DNA of 64,000 bases from Woeseia sp. (GCA_021773015.1 JAJFKW010000004.1:372001-436000), one strand, 5' to 3'. Shown: positions 37,588 to 46,123, counted from the first letter of the stretch. A program made the numbers and translations. The notes: generated by a model from the sequence alone, not told the origin.

Positions 37588-37818
37588 ATGGTTGAAAATG
37601 TAAACGCAAAGTTTGAGCACGAGTTGAAGCGCCTGGAGCAGCGCGTCGATGCTTTGGTCGATGTATGCGACCAGCTTCAGGACGAGAATCGCTCACTCAA
37701 ACAGCGGCAGGATGTACTCACCGCCGAGCGTGCCACACTCTTGCAGAAAAATGAGCAGGTACGTGCCCGCGTCGAAGCGATGATTGGGCGCCTCAAGGCC
37801 ATGGAGCAAGGCGGATAG
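37588..37818 (+). CDS. small coiled-coil protein, TIGR02449 family (ZapB-like)
   Basis: About 76 residues, nearly all one coiled coil (FEHELKRLEQRVDALVDVCD, then QLQDENRSLKQRQDVLTAER), closed by the conserved RVEAMIGRLKAME. This is the TIGR02449 family, always found just upstream of zapA. ZapB-like function in the division ring is suggested by context but not shown. Start is uncertain: ATG 37588 gives the usual family length, whereas a TTG at 37546 would add 14 residues. Neither has a strong ribosome binding site. Confidence 0.78.
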   Translation: MVENVNAKFEHELKRLEQRVDALVDVCDQLQDENRSLKQRQDVLTAERATLLQKNEQVRARVEAMIGRLKAMEQGG

Positions 37819-37913
37819 TCCAGCTTGACGATGACCGCTGGTGTGACAAAGCACAAACCAAACTTAGTAACGGCATCGCGCGATTCAGCAGCGATCGACA
37901 CGGAGTGATTTAG

Positions 37914-38228
37914 ATGAACGACATGTACGCGCACGTCAGTGTTCGCATATTGGAAAAGGAATATCAAGTTTCGTGCCCTGCCAGCGAACGCACAGACTTA
38001 TTGGATTCCGCTGAAGCGCTCAATGCGAAAATGCGCGAAATTCGTGACAGCGGAAAAGTCGTCGGTCTCGATCGCATCGCCGTTATGGCGGCACTCAATA
38101 TGGCCAACGACTTGTTGCATGCGAAAGCGAAAGATGAGGCACTTGACGGCACTATTGGCGATCGTATTCGGAGTTTGTCGGATCGCGTGGAATCGGTACT
38201 AGGTAGCAGTCAGCAGCTTGAGTTATAG
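37914..38228 (+). CDS. zapA: cell division protein ZapA
   Basis: Cross-links FtsZ protofilaments at midcell. A 104-residue protein with the family pattern VSVRILEKEYQVSCPASERTD, then LLDSAEALNAKMREIRDSGKV, then LDRIAVMAALNMANDLLHAK, and a C-terminal coiled coil (IRSLSDRVESVLGSS). Lies 95 bases after the coiled-coil gene and is followed directly by 6S RNA, the gammaproteobacterial zapA-ssrS-fau arrangement. Confidence 0.94.
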   Translation: MNDMYAHVSVRILEKEYQVSCPASERTDLLDSAEALNAKMREIRDSGKVVGLDRIAVMAALNMANDLLHAKAKDEALDGTIGDRIRSLSDRVESVLGSSQQLEL

Positions 38229-38267
38229 GATAGACTATGCCTCATTGTAAGTTGCAATATTAGTTTT

Positions 38268-38456
38268 GACGTCTCCTGCAGTGTTCGATACTGACCTGGA
38301 AACCTTTCGACCCTAACTATTTACCTCGGGGTCGTGCACTGTCGGCAACATGTGTGCAAGACCGCTTCGGTGGCAAGCCTGGTGTTGTCACGGCTGACCC
38401 CACCTGTTGCTCCGGTTCGAGAGCGACGGTTTGGTAACGGCACAGGCGGGAGGCGT
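38268..38456 (+). ncRNA. ssrS: 6S RNA (SsrS)
   Basis: The non-coding stretch between zapA and fau is the classical place of ssrS. The ends pair: CTCCTGC (38273-38279) with GCGGGAG (38446-38452), forming the closing stem. Between them the arms ACCTGG..., GACCCTAACTATTTACCTCGGGGTC (split here as GACCCTAAC and CTCGGGGTC), GACCGCTTCGGTGGC and TGACCCCACC can fold into a long rod with a central bulge, as 6S RNA does to mimic an open promoter for RNA polymerase. Length of about 190 bases is right. Ends are approximate. Confidence 0.8.
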
Positions 38457-38470
38457 CATTCAACTATCAC

Positions 38471-39064
38471 ATGCGCAATTCAATACCCCCCTCAGCTATC
38501 GATCAATCGCGTCTGCGAACTACCGCTATGGATTCGCGCAAACGCTTAAGCGTGTCCGATAGAGCTGAATTTTCAAAATCGATCACCGGAAAAATTGTCG
38601 AAAGCGACTGGTTTAGAAACACACGCTTCATTGCTTGTTACATTTCGACGCCGACCGAAGTTGATACAAAAATGCTCATCAAGTGCGCATTGGAAGAAAA
38701 AAAGCGCATTTTTGCCCCTGTCATAGGAAAAAACTTCACAATGCAGTTTCGTGAAGTAACACGATCATCCACCCTGAAAACAAATAAATGGGGGCTCCAA
38801 GAGCCTGTCGACGGTGAAGTCATCTGCTCGAAGCGACTTGAACTGGTTATCACACCTGTCGTCGCATTCGATGCAAAACGAAATCGAATTGGCATGGGTG
38901 GTGGATACTATGATCGCGAGTTTGCCTATCTGACATCGACTGATAGAACAGCTAATCCAAAGTTGATCGGAATCGCTTTCGGCTGCCAATATGTCGAGAA
39001 AATCGCGCCAAACCCTTGGGATATACGGCTTTTCCGCATTCTAACGGAATCCGGGGTTGTCTAG
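38471..39064 (+). CDS. fau: 5-formyltetrahydrofolate cyclo-ligase (YgfA/Fau)
   Basis: Converts 5-formyltetrahydrofolate to 5,10-methenyltetrahydrofolate with ATP. The substrate/ATP motif RIGMGGGYYDREFAYL is present, with ACYISTPTEVDTKMLI and WGLQEP typical of the family, and a LIGIAFGCQ close to the C-terminus. ATG 38471 is used because the region before RKRLSVSDRAEF (residues 1-22) resembles the usual N-terminal helix; ATG 38528 is the alternative. 197 residues. It follows 6S RNA and may be co-transcribed with it, as in E. coli. Confidence 0.9.
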   Translation: MRNSIPPSAIDQSRLRTTAMDSRKRLSVSDRAEFSKSITGKIVESDWFRNTRFIACYISTPTEVDTKMLIKCALEEKKRIFAPVIGKNFTMQFREVTRSSTLKTNKWGLQEPVDGEVICSKRLELVITPVVAFDAKRNRIGMGGGYYDREFAYLTSTDRTANPKLIGIAFGCQYVEKIAPNPWDIRLFRILTESGVV

Positions 39065-39381
39065 AATTCAATTGTGAAGGGAAATATTTTTCGCCTTTAC
39101 CGCGCTCGAAATACGCCGAAAAATTTCTTGATCGCGACAGCTCTGACAAAATATAAATAGCTGCTGAGCGGCAAGAATTTGCCGCCCAATTATTTGCGCG
39201 GACCGAACAATCACGTAACGCAGCACAACAACCGACGACCAATTGTTTGGAAACTCGTTTTTGGTCACTTTTTGCTGCCATATTCGGGCTTTCCAAAATG
39301 TTAACCGGTTCACTTAACTTGCTGGATTTTTTGATCTTGTTGTATATACTCAGCCCCGGGTACCCGACACGGAGAAAATGA
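39065..39381 (+). promoter_or_regulatory. intergenic region with a possible promoter for the histone-like gene
   Basis: This 317-base gap carries no credible gene; a minus-strand frame of 81 codons (39068-39313) has no family features. Near its end TTGCTG (39319-39324) and TATATA (39343-39348) are 18 bases apart and could form a sigma-70 promoter; TATACT (39345-39350) overlaps the latter. GGAG at 39371-39374 is the ribosome binding site of the next gene. The rest shows no clear structure. Confidence 0.35.
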
Positions 39382-39696
39382 ATGGCTACCAAAAAGAAGT
39401 CACGTAAAAAAGCTTCGAAGCGAAAAGTCGCGAAGAAGCGCAAAGTAGTACGCAAGAAAAAGGCAGCGCCTAAGAAACGCGCCGCCAAGAAAAAGACCGC
39501 TAAGAAAAAGAAGCGGACTGTAAAAAAGAAAGCTAAGAAGAAGACCAAAAAGAAAGCCAAGAAAAAGGCTAAGAAGAAAACGAAACGTAAAGTGAAGAAA
39601 AAGGCCAAGAAAAAGGCCAAAAAGAAAGCGAAGAAAAAGACTAGGAAGAAAGCCACAAAGCGAAAAGCGAAGAGAAAGGCTTCTCGCAAAAAGTAA
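39382..39696 (+). CDS. histone H1-like lysine-rich protein
   Basis: A 104-residue, extremely basic, low-complexity protein: by my count 59 Lys and 11 Arg, no Asp or Glu. The rest is mainly Ala, Thr, Val and Ser arranged in imperfect KKKAKKKAKKKT-type repeats. This is the composition of the C-terminal tail of eukaryotic histone H1 and of bacterial AlgP/Hc1/BpH-like proteins, which bind DNA without sequence specificity. GGAG eight bases before the ATG supports translation. The opposite strand is open over the whole gene only because lysine codons read as Phe/Leu. Expected role: nucleoid compaction or RNA binding; not shown. Confidence 0.82.
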   Translation: MATKKKSRKKASKRKVAKKRKVVRKKKAAPKKRAAKKKTAKKKKRTVKKKAKKKTKKKAKKKAKKKTKRKVKKKAKKKAKKKAKKKTRKKATKRKAKRKASRKK

Positions 39697-39799
39697 GTAG
39701 GTTTTGCTGACTAGTCTAGGAGGAAAAGCGAGAGATATTGGGCAACTATGGTCGACCACCCACTACACACTCGCTATTAGGTCTTCTTCCTAAAAATAA

Positions 39800-39834
39800 G
39801 AAATATGCCCGCTTTATGCGGGCATATTTCGTTT
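39800..39834 (+). terminator. intrinsic terminator after the histone-like gene
   Basis: A 13-bp perfect stem, GAAATATGCCCGC (39800-39812) and GCGGGCATATTTC (39818-39830), encloses the loop TTTAT and is followed by GTTT. A-rich sequence on the other side means it could work both ways. It separates the histone-like gene from rpiA. Confidence 0.75.
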
Positions 39835-39906
39835 ACAAAGAGTTGGATCTGCTAAGCTCTGCTCAAACACAGAATTCTCAGTCAAATTCAATCGAACATA
39901 TAGATT

Positions 39907-40566
39907 ATGGATCAAGATGCGAAGAAACTGATTGCTGCACAGGCATCGCTGGAATTTATTCAGGATGGAATGATTGTAGGAATCGGTACTGGCTCCACCG
40001 TGAACCACCTAATCGATCTTCTGCCGAGTGTCGGCGACAAGATTCAAGCGGTTGTATCAAGCTCCGACGCATCGACAAAGCTGCTAACTGAACGCGGCTT
40101 CGAAGTATCCCGACTCAACGCAGTCAATGACCTCGATCTCTATATTGATGGCGCGGATGAGGCGACAAAGCACATGCATTTGATCAAGGGTGGCGGTGGC
40201 GCACTAACCCGCGAAAAAGTCCTCGCTGGCGCAGCACGCAAATTTGTCTGCATCATTGACGACAGCAAGCTGGTTGGCATGCTCGGCACTTTCCCGTTAC
40301 CACTCGAGGTGATACCTATGGCACAGGCCTTTATTGCCAGACGGATGGTGAAAATGCGTGGGCAGCCGATTTGGCGGGAAAATTTTGTCACCGACAACGG
40401 AAATCACATTCTGGATGTTCACAACCTCAGTATGGCCAACCCGCTTGAAATGGAAACTCGTATTAACCACATCCCGGGCGTCGTTAGTGCCGGAATATTC
40501 GCGCATCGGGCTGCCGATGTCCTGCTGATCGCAGACGACAACGGCGTTAGGAAGATGGGGAACTAG
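39907..40566 (+). CDS. rpiA: ribose-5-phosphate isomerase A
   Basis: Interconverts ribose 5-phosphate and ribulose 5-phosphate in the pentose phosphate pathway. Family motifs: VGIGTGSTVNHLIDLLP, SSDASTKLLTERGF, LYIDGADEATKHMHLIKGGG (active-site Asp) and GALTREKVLAGAARKFVCI (catalytic Glu). 219 residues, normal length. It stands alone, between the terminator and the tRNA-Gln gene on the other strand. Confidence 0.96.
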   Translation: MDQDAKKLIAAQASLEFIQDGMIVGIGTGSTVNHLIDLLPSVGDKIQAVVSSSDASTKLLTERGFEVSRLNAVNDLDLYIDGADEATKHMHLIKGGGGALTREKVLAGAARKFVCIIDDSKLVGMLGTFPLPLEVIPMAQAFIARRMVKMRGQPIWRENFVTDNGNHILDVHNLSMANPLEMETRINHIPGVVSAGIFAHRAADVLLIADDNGVRKMGN

Positions 40567-40586
40567 TGGCAGCGCTGCGGAGAGTT

Positions 40587-40660
40587 TGGCTGGGGGACAA
40601 GGATTCGAACCTTGGTTGGCGGAGTCAGAGTCCGCAGTCCTACCGCTAGACGATCCCCCA
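40587..40660 (-). tRNA. tRNA-Gln (anticodon CUG)
   Basis: Minus-strand cloverleaf of 74 bases with an encoded CCA. Acceptor TGGGGGA pairs with TCCCCCA, the discriminator is G, the anticodon stem GCGGA/TCCGC encloses the loop CTCTGAC (anticodon CTG), and the T arm is CAAGG-TTCGAAT-CCTTG. The pattern matches gammaproteobacterial tRNA-Gln. Convergent with rpiA, whose stop lies about 20 bases from the tRNA 3' end. Confidence 0.95.
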
Positions 40661-40749
40661 ATTTCAAACATTTACGACAGCACGAAGTCGATATTCATTC
40701 ACTAAAGATTAATTCGCAACGGGCACATTCACCTGATTCGACTACTTGG

Positions 40750-40791
40750 GCGAATTGGAGTCTGCGGTCCTGCCGCTAGACGATCCTCCAA
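40750..40791 (-). pseudogene. degenerate 5' half of a tRNA-Gln, framed by an inverted repeat
   Basis: About 90 bases upstream (in tRNA direction) of the intact tRNA-Gln lies a diverged copy of its first half. TTGGAGGATCGTCTAGCGGC, with the D arm almost unchanged, is followed by AGGACCGCAGACTCC, after which similarity fades; no T arm or 3' acceptor strand is seen. The piece is embedded in an inverted repeat: GGGCGAATTGGAG (40748-40760) pairs with CTCCAA-G-TTCGCCC (40786-40799, one bulged G). It cannot form a functional tRNA. Confidence 0.7.
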
Positions 40792-40926
40792 GTTCGCCCT
40801 CAATGCTACCCGAGGGCACATCTGAATGTCGCGAACTTCCCTTTAGTGCCAATGACAACAGGTCGCCCGACTGCTAACAACGACGAGCATGTAAATTAGC
40901 ACCACACCAGTGCCGGCAGTGCCCAA

Positions 40927-41319
40927 CTACCGTTTCGAGTATTGTGTCGCTCGCCGTGCTTTGCGCAGGCCTACTTTCTTGCGTTCCACTTCTCGTGCAT
41001 CTCGAGTTACGAAACCCGCCTTGCGCAATGACGGCCTAAATGACTCGTCGTAATTCAAAAGCGCTCGCGTAAGCCCGTGCCGGATAGCACCGGCTTGCCC
41101 CGTTGTACCGCCGCCTGAAACCGTCACGTTGACATCGAATTTTTCGGTTAAATTCATCAACTCAAGTGGTTGTCGCACAATCATCTGTGCCGTTTTTCGT
41201 CCGAAAAACTGATCCAGTGGACGATTGTTGACCTTGATGCTGCCCGCCCCTTCTTTCATGAAGACGCGCGCCGTGGACGTTTTGCGTCGTCCAGTTCCAT
41301 AAAATTGTGTTTGACTCAT
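40927..41319 (-). CDS. rpsI: 30S ribosomal protein S9
   Basis: 130-residue ribosomal protein with the S9 pattern: [59 protein letters not shown] and the C-terminal tail [11 protein letters not shown] that reaches into the decoding site. Second gene of rplM-rpsI, 32 bases after rplM. Confidence 0.97.
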   Translation of the reverse strand: MSQTQFYGTGRRKTSTARVFMKEGAGSIKVNNRPLDQFFGRKTAQMIVRQPLELMNLTEKFDVNVTVSGGGTTGQAGAIRHGLTRALLNYDESFRPSLRKAGFVTRDAREVERKKVGLRKARRATQYSKR

Positions 41320-41351
41320 CTTTTGTGCCTCAATACTTTAGACCGCAGGCC

Positions 41352-41786
41352 TTAAGCGTTAATGTCCAGTGGTATCGGTTGCTGCGCTTCGTGACTATGT
41401 TCAGGACCCGCAAATACACGCAATTTGGAAAACATCTTACGGCCCAAAGGGTTGCGCGGCAGCATGCCTTTTACGGCAAACTGTAGTACCCGCTCGGGAT
41501 GCTCGTCCAGCAGTTTCTCTAGCGGCATGGACTTTAGATTACCCACGTATCCTGTGTAGCGATGGTACATTTTGTCTTTGAGCTTGTTGCCGGTAACACG
41601 AATTTTTTCAGCGTTAACAACAACAATATAGTCGCCCGTATCCACATGCGGAGTGTATTCCGGCTTATGTTTGCCTCGCAGCCGACGCGCGATCTCGGTA
41701 GACAGGCGACCCAGCGTCTTACCGCTGGCATCGACCAGAAACCAGTCGCGGCGTACGTCTTGCGGCTTGGCAGAAAACGTCTTCAT
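41352..41786 (-). CDS. rplM: 50S ribosomal protein L13
   Basis: 144 residues; the L13 pattern includes [59 protein letters not shown] and [20 protein letters not shown]. First gene of the pair with rpsI, the universal bacterial arrangement. The 241 bases upstream (41787-42027) should carry its promoter; a TATAAA-like element with a run of A/T lies at about 41973-41992, but I cannot assign it firmly. Confidence 0.97.
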   Translation of the reverse strand: MKTFSAKPQDVRRDWFLVDASGKTLGRLSTEIARRLRGKHKPEYTPHVDTGDYIVVVNAEKIRVTGNKLKDKMYHRYTGYVGNLKSMPLEKLLDEHPERVLQFAVKGMLPRNPLGRKMFSKLRVFAGPEHSHEAQQPIPLDINA

Positions 41787-42027
41787 GATGCTTTATTCCA
41801 CAGGAATTTTTCTTAAAGAGACTTCGGCCAGCTGCTACACAGCGGGTCGAATTCGCCGGTGCGGGCAGAACCCATAATGCCCCGGCGAGAAGGCGCGAAA
41901 TTCTACTTGACGAGTGCCCGCATTGCAATCCTCCAGGGCGATATTTGCGGGTACTTGTCGCAGATTCTCTACGAATTTTTTTCTTTTATAATCAATTATT
42001 TATGATTAGACCTCAGAAGCCAGCCGC

Positions 42028-42753
42028 TCAGAACGAATATTCGACCGACAGCGCGGTGTAGGTATCTGTGTCCTCAGTCCCGACGGGCACGTCGCTATTG
42101 TTCTTGACTGTAAAAGACGCGACCAATGCCAATGCCCCGATAAGCCGTGCTCGGACAGCCGATACCGACTCCAAATAGGTGTTCTCTTCGCCGTGCTCGA
42201 TCATCACCTCTTGCGTAAAGTCTGCAGTTTCGCTAAACGTCCATTTGTAACGGATGGCCCCACTGGCGATGAAATCATTCTGATCTTCGCCATCCGCGCG
42301 CTCTGATTGGCGTGCACCGGCACCAATTTCCGCGTTCAGGCTATGCGCCTCTGTGTCTATCAGCCGACGCCCATAACCGACGGATTGAGCAAATTGTTCG
42401 GGAAATCCACTAAATCGGTCCTTTCGATAGCTCAACTGGCCAAACAAGAAGTCATGATCAGTGAGATTGCGCTCGCTTTTCCAACCCAATCCGTATGCCT
42501 CCGCCGTAGTATCGTCGTCTTCACTCGCGTTGATTGCGTAGGCGTCCAGCAGGTGTTTCCACTTCGCGGCTGTATAGCTCACCTCGAAATTGGCATTAAG
42601 GTTGGAATTTTCCGTATTGCCGCTGGTGCCGAGAAATCCGAACGAAGCCTTGCCCGACCACGGGCTCGCCTCTTCCTCGGCCGCCGGTTCTCCCTGGGCC
42701 TGGGCCAACGCTGGCAGCAGCGCAACGGCGACGAGAGTCTTGAAAGTTCGCAT
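42028..42753 (-). CDS. DUF481 family outer-membrane protein
   Basis: A 241-residue exported protein: signal peptide (MRTFKTLVAVALLPALAQAQ), then a beta-strand-rich region opening with WSGKASFGFLGTSGNTENSN, the DUF481 (YdiY-type 'salt-induced outer membrane protein') hallmark. The last residue is Phe, with alternating hydrophobic residues (TALSVEYSF), typical of outer-membrane barrels recognised by BAM. Function unknown. Divergent from coq7. Confidence 0.85.
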   Translation of the reverse strand: MRTFKTLVAVALLPALAQAQGEPAAEEEASPWSGKASFGFLGTSGNTENSNLNANFEVSYTAAKWKHLLDAYAINASEDDDTTAEAYGLGWKSERNLTDHDFLFGQLSYRKDRFSGFPEQFAQSVGYGRRLIDTEAHSLNAEIGAGARQSERADGEDQNDFIASGAIRYKWTFSETADFTQEVMIEHGEENTYLESVSAVRARLIGALALVASFTVKNNSDVPVGTEDTDTYTALSVEYSF

Positions 42754-42908
42754 TTGCGACCTCCTGAGATTAGGTGATTTTTGCTGGCAATCCGAGCGCT
42801 GCTCGATTGCGGGGCCGGCGAGTATAGCGACACTGAATCAATATTCCGAGTAATTATTCGCGCGAGTTTGTCGTTATCGATTCCGGTAGAAAGGCTATAA
42901 TCGCGTGC

Positions 42909-43553
42909 ATGGAAGACCGCAATCTCAGCCCCATCGACCACGTGTTGGCTAGCGTCAATAATGCAATGACGACCATACTGAGGCCCGGTCATCGGCAATC
43001 TCGGCGAAATCCGGCTACGGATATCGACGAGTCGCAGCTGTCGCGAGCCGAAAAACGCCGATCTGCGGGCCTGATGCGCGTGAATCACGCGGGCGAGGTA
43101 GCCGCACAAGGCCTCTATCAGGGGCACGCCGTAACCTCTCGAAACCCGAATACTGCGGCGCAGATGCGCGCCGCGGCGCAAGAAGAACTCGATCACCTGG
43201 GGTGGTGCGAGGAACGGTTGGTCGAGTTGGGGTCGCGACCGAGCGTGCTCAGCCCTATATGGTATGGCGGTGCATTGCTGATTGGCGCTGTGAGCGGTAC
43301 TTTTGGCGATCGCTGGTCGCTGGGCTTTGTTGAGGAGACAGAACGGCAGGTCTCTGAACACTTGACCGGACACTTGAATAAGTTGCCTAACGACGATATG
43401 CGCAGTCGAGCAATTGTATCGAAAATGCGCGACGAGGAAGAGCAGCACGGCGCCAACGCCAAAGCGGCCGGTGCCGCAACGCTCCCCAAACCGATCAGAG
43501 CTGCCATGCGTGCGAGTGCGAAAGTTATGACCAACAGTGCTTATTGGATATGA
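42909..43553 (+). CDS. coq7: 2-polyprenyl-3-methyl-6-methoxy-1,4-benzoquinone monooxygenase Coq7
   Basis: Diiron hydroxylase performing the C6 hydroxylation of ubiquinone synthesis, the job of UbiF in E. coli. The iron ligands are visible: Glu and His in MRVNHAGEVAAQGLY, EELDHLGWCEERL, the ETERQVSEHL glutamate and DEEEQHGANA. 214 residues. It completes the set with ubiH and the ubiI-like gene at 33-35 kb. coq7 near a crp/vfr gene is also the arrangement in pseudomonads. Confidence 0.94.
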   Translation: MEDRNLSPIDHVLASVNNAMTTILRPGHRQSRRNPATDIDESQLSRAEKRRSAGLMRVNHAGEVAAQGLYQGHAVTSRNPNTAAQMRAAAQEELDHLGWCEERLVELGSRPSVLSPIWYGGALLIGAVSGTFGDRWSLGFVEETERQVSEHLTGHLNKLPNDDMRSRAIVSKMRDEEEQHGANAKAAGAATLPKPIRAAMRASAKVMTNSAYWI

Positions 43554-43707
43554 CATAACTGGTGCATATGCATACGATTAAATATACTCCCCTCCAAATG
43601 GGGATTCTCAGCGAGACCAAAGCGTTACAGTCGTGTCCAACAGCGCGGCGATTGCTTTCCTGATAGTCTAATTGAGCGAATGGGCGGCGAGCCGCCGAGG
43701 GATAAAA

Positions 43708-44361
43708 ATGCAAACAACAGCCAAGACCTTAAGTGATGTGCCAGCAATCAATCGATTCTTGAGTTATTGCCGGGTACGGACCGTTCCATCTAAAACAGTC
43801 ATGATTCACGCAGGAGATCTGCCCGACGTGCTCTACTATATTGTGGACGGCTCCGTCGAGGTCATGATTGAGGATGAAGACGGTAACGAAATGGTGTTGG
43901 CTTATCTCAATAAAGGACAATTTTTCGGCGAGATGGGCTTATTTTATGAGCAGCCTACTCGTAGCGCATGGGTACGCACTCGCAGTGAGTGTGAGATAGC
44001 TGAAATGACTTATCCGCGTTTTAGGCAAATTGCCAGTGAAAGCCCCGGCCTCGTTTTCGAGCTAGCGACACAACTCGCAACGCGCCTCGACCGAACCAAT
44101 CGGAAACTGGGCGATCTCGCATTTGTTGATGTTACCGGCCGTGTTGCACACGCAATCATGGATTTATGTAATGAACCGGATGCTATGACACATCCCGACG
44201 GTATGCAGATCAAGGTCAGTCGGCAAGAGTTGAGCCGATTGGTCGGTTGCTCGCGGGAAATGGCCGGACGCGTGCTTAAAGTGCTCGAAGAACAGGGGCT
44301 CGTATCGGCAAGTGGCAAGACAATTGTCGTCTTCGGAGCCCGCCCGAACCGCAAGATTTAG
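43708..44361 (+). CDS. crp: cAMP receptor protein family regulator (CRP/Vfr)
   Basis: Cyclic-AMP-dependent transcription activator. ATG 43708 (preceded by GAGGGA) gives 217 residues; the frame is open from a TTG at 43672. The cAMP pocket is kept: FFGEMGLFYEQPTRSAWVRT, with the Glu, Arg and Ser that bind the phosphate and ribose. The C-terminal winged helix has the recognition helix VSRQELSRLVGCSREMAGRV, nearly the same as Vfr/CRP. The dimer helix is LVFELATQLATRLDRTNRKL. Followed by a strong terminator and the convergent rpe. Confidence 0.93.
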   Translation: MQTTAKTLSDVPAINRFLSYCRVRTVPSKTVMIHAGDLPDVLYYIVDGSVEVMIEDEDGNEMVLAYLNKGQFFGEMGLFYEQPTRSAWVRTRSECEIAEMTYPRFRQIASESPGLVFELATQLATRLDRTNRKLGDLAFVDVTGRVAHAIMDLCNEPDAMTHPDGMQIKVSRQELSRLVGCSREMAGRVLKVLEEQGLVSASGKTIVVFGARPNRKI

Positions 44362-44369
44362 TTTCTACG

Positions 44370-44419
44370 AAAAAGGGGTCAGGTCATGTCGATTGGTCGA
44401 TATAACCTGACCCCTTTTT
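44370..44419. terminator. bidirectional terminator with REP-like sequence between crp and rpe
   Basis: AAAAAGGGGTCAGGT (44370-44384) is perfectly complementary to ACCTGACCCCTTTTT (44405-44419), with a 20-base loop. A-run and T-run flanks make it work in both directions for the convergent genes crp and rpe. The GGGGTCAGGT / ACCTGACCCC core resembles REP-type palindromes that occur in many copies in some proteobacterial genomes; only this copy was noticed in the window. Confidence 0.8.
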
Positions 44420-44488
44420 CATTTTGTTCCTGATCGCGCATTTGCACCAAACCACGGGCCTCTGAGCGTGACGCGAGATGTTGTGTGC

Positions 44489-45157
44489 TCAGCTCGCGTT
44501 GTCTACTTCGGCTTTCATTGCAGAAATTGTTGCAGCATAGTCCGGACTGCCAAATATTGCAGAACCCGCAACGAAGGTATCCGCGCCTGCGGCCGCTATG
44601 CGGCCGATATTGTCAACTTTTACGCCGCCATCAATTTCCAGCCGCACGTCTTTACCACTCGCCGCGATAATTTTTCGCGCCTGGCGTAGTTTGGCGAGTG
44701 ATGACTCTATAAATCTCTGGCCTCCAAACCCGGGATTCACAGACATAATGAGCACGATATCCAGATCATCGATAACATGCTCAAGCCAAGTTAACGGGGT
44801 TGCTGGATTAAAAACCAGTCCTGCCTGACATCCCTGTTCTTTTATCAGCGCAATCGAACGATGAACGTGCCGGCTCGCCTCGGGGTGAAACGTAATGATG
44901 CTTGCCCCCGCTTTAGCAAAATCAGGAATGATCCGATCAACTGGTTCGACCATCAGATGTACGTCAATCGGTGCATCAATACCGAAGTCTCTTAGCGCAC
45001 CGCAAATCATCGGCCCTATGGTCAGATTCGGCACGAAATGGTTATCCATAACGTCGAAATGAATGTATTCGGCGCCCGCCTCAAGAACGGACTGAACGTC
45101 TTCGCCCAGGCGTGCAAAATCAGCAGACAAAATCGAGGGGGCAATAACAGGATTCAC
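44489..45157 (-). CDS. rpe: ribulose-phosphate 3-epimerase
   Basis: TIM-barrel metalloenzyme of the pentose phosphate pathway. Motifs: [37 protein letters not shown] (metal His and Asp), [30 protein letters not shown] and [20 protein letters not shown]. 222 residues. Independent of rpiA at 39.9 kb, although both act on ribulose 5-phosphate. Confidence 0.96.
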   Translation of the reverse strand: MNPVIAPSILSADFARLGEDVQSVLEAGAEYIHFDVMDNHFVPNLTIGPMICGALRDFGIDAPIDVHLMVEPVDRIIPDFAKAGASIITFHPEASRHVHRSIALIKEQGCQAGLVFNPATPLTWLEHVIDDLDIVLIMSVNPGFGGQRFIESSLAKLRQARKIIAASGKDVRLEIDGGVKVDNIGRIAAAGADTFVAGSAIFGSPDYAATISAMKAEVDNAS

Positions 45158-45215
45158 AAATTATTCCTTGGATTATTTGGCCGTTACTCTAACATTTTCC
45201 AGGGCGGCATTTTTG

Positions 45216-46016
45216 CTACCGAATGGACCGCCGAGTTTTCAATAGTTCGTACGCCGTTCGAATATCGCGCGTCTGTCTTTCCGCTTCGTCGACTGCCGCT
45301 TCGTCTGGATTCCTAGACGCAATCTTGTCCGGATGGTGCTTATTCATTAGTCGGCGGTACGCCTTTTTTATTTCTGAATTGGTCGAGGACTTCTCTACAC
45401 CAAGTGTCCGGTATGCATGCTGAACTCGCACGGCGTCCTTATCGCCCTGTGGCGATTTCCGAAATCCACGTTGCGCGCGCAGCATAGCTTCTACTTGAGC
45501 AAGCTCAACGCGGCTGATATCGAGGTCTTTGCAAATACTCCACAAAATCGTTCGCTCGACCTGCTGTAATCTGTTTTTGGATAAAGAAACTTCCATGAGC
45601 AATCGTACAAATAGTGAGCGAAGCTCTGGGCGGCGACCGTTGCGTCCCCGAAGGTCGCGAATAGTCGAATTAATCGGAAACCCGGCTTGCTTGCCTTCGG
45701 TGAACCAGGCTATAGCATTTTGAATTTGGGCCGGTCCCATATTGAGCCTGTGCATCAACGCTCTGGCGGCCCTGATCTCATCTTCCGATACTTGCCCGTC
45801 AGCCTTCGCCAAATAGCCCATCGCTTGAAAAAGGCACTTTGCGAAGCCCTCCGGAAGCGCAATATTTCGGTCTGCCTGGGTTTGAAACCGGGCTACCCGA
45901 TCGCCTAGGCCGCGGTCAAATTGATGCCCAAAGAACACACCCAGCAAGAACAACCAGAATCGGCCGCTGGCCAGTCCAATGAGACCGCCAATGAGTTTGC
46001 CCCAGTACACCATCAA
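45216..46016 (-). CDS. djlA: DnaJ-like co-chaperone DjlA
   Basis: Membrane-anchored J-domain protein that stimulates DnaK. It has an N-terminal hydrophobic anchor (residues 8-30, LIGGLIGLASGRFWLFLLGV), a TerB-like helical domain (about 50-170, MGYLAKADGQVSEDEIRAAR) and a C-terminal J domain from about residue 200 (YRTLGVEKSSTNSEIKKAYR) with the HPD motif at 228-230. 266 residues, the usual DjlA layout. Divergent from purC. Confidence 0.92.
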   Translation of the reverse strand: MMVYWGKLIGGLIGLASGRFWLFLLGVFFGHQFDRGLGDRVARFQTQADRNIALPEGFAKCLFQAMGYLAKADGQVSEDEIRAARALMHRLNMGPAQIQNAIAWFTEGKQAGFPINSTIRDLRGRNGRRPELRSLFVRLLMEVSLSKNRLQQVERTILWSICKDLDISRVELAQVEAMLRAQRGFRKSPQGDKDAVRVQHAYRTLGVEKSSTNSEIKKAYRRLMNKHHPDKIASRNPDEAAVDEAERQTRDIRTAYELLKTRRSIR

Positions 46017-46123
46017 TGCAATGCTAACGTTACCAAGCCACGATTCCTATCGTCATCGCTTGCGACGACAGGCAGACCACGCCATTATCCGCAACCAGTC
46101 CACTCTCAAACGACCGCTGACGC

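Noticed and set aside
39068-39313. 81-codon minus-strand frame in the fau / histone-like gap
   Set aside because: No ribosome binding site seen and no recognisable domain; kept as non-coding.
39480-39640. Direct repeats that could suggest a CRISPR or satellite array
   Set aside because: They are the lysine-codon repeats of the H1-like gene: no regular unit with spacers.
38952-39689. 245-codon minus-strand frame rich in Phe and Leu
   Set aside because: It is the complement of the lysine-rich gene (AAG/AAA read as CTT/TTT) and runs into fau; the plus-strand gene has the ribosome binding site and terminator.
42579-43556. 325-codon minus-strand frame over coq7
   Set aside because: Antisense to coq7, whose diiron motifs are intact, and overlaps the DUF481 gene start; arginine/serine-rich shadow composition.
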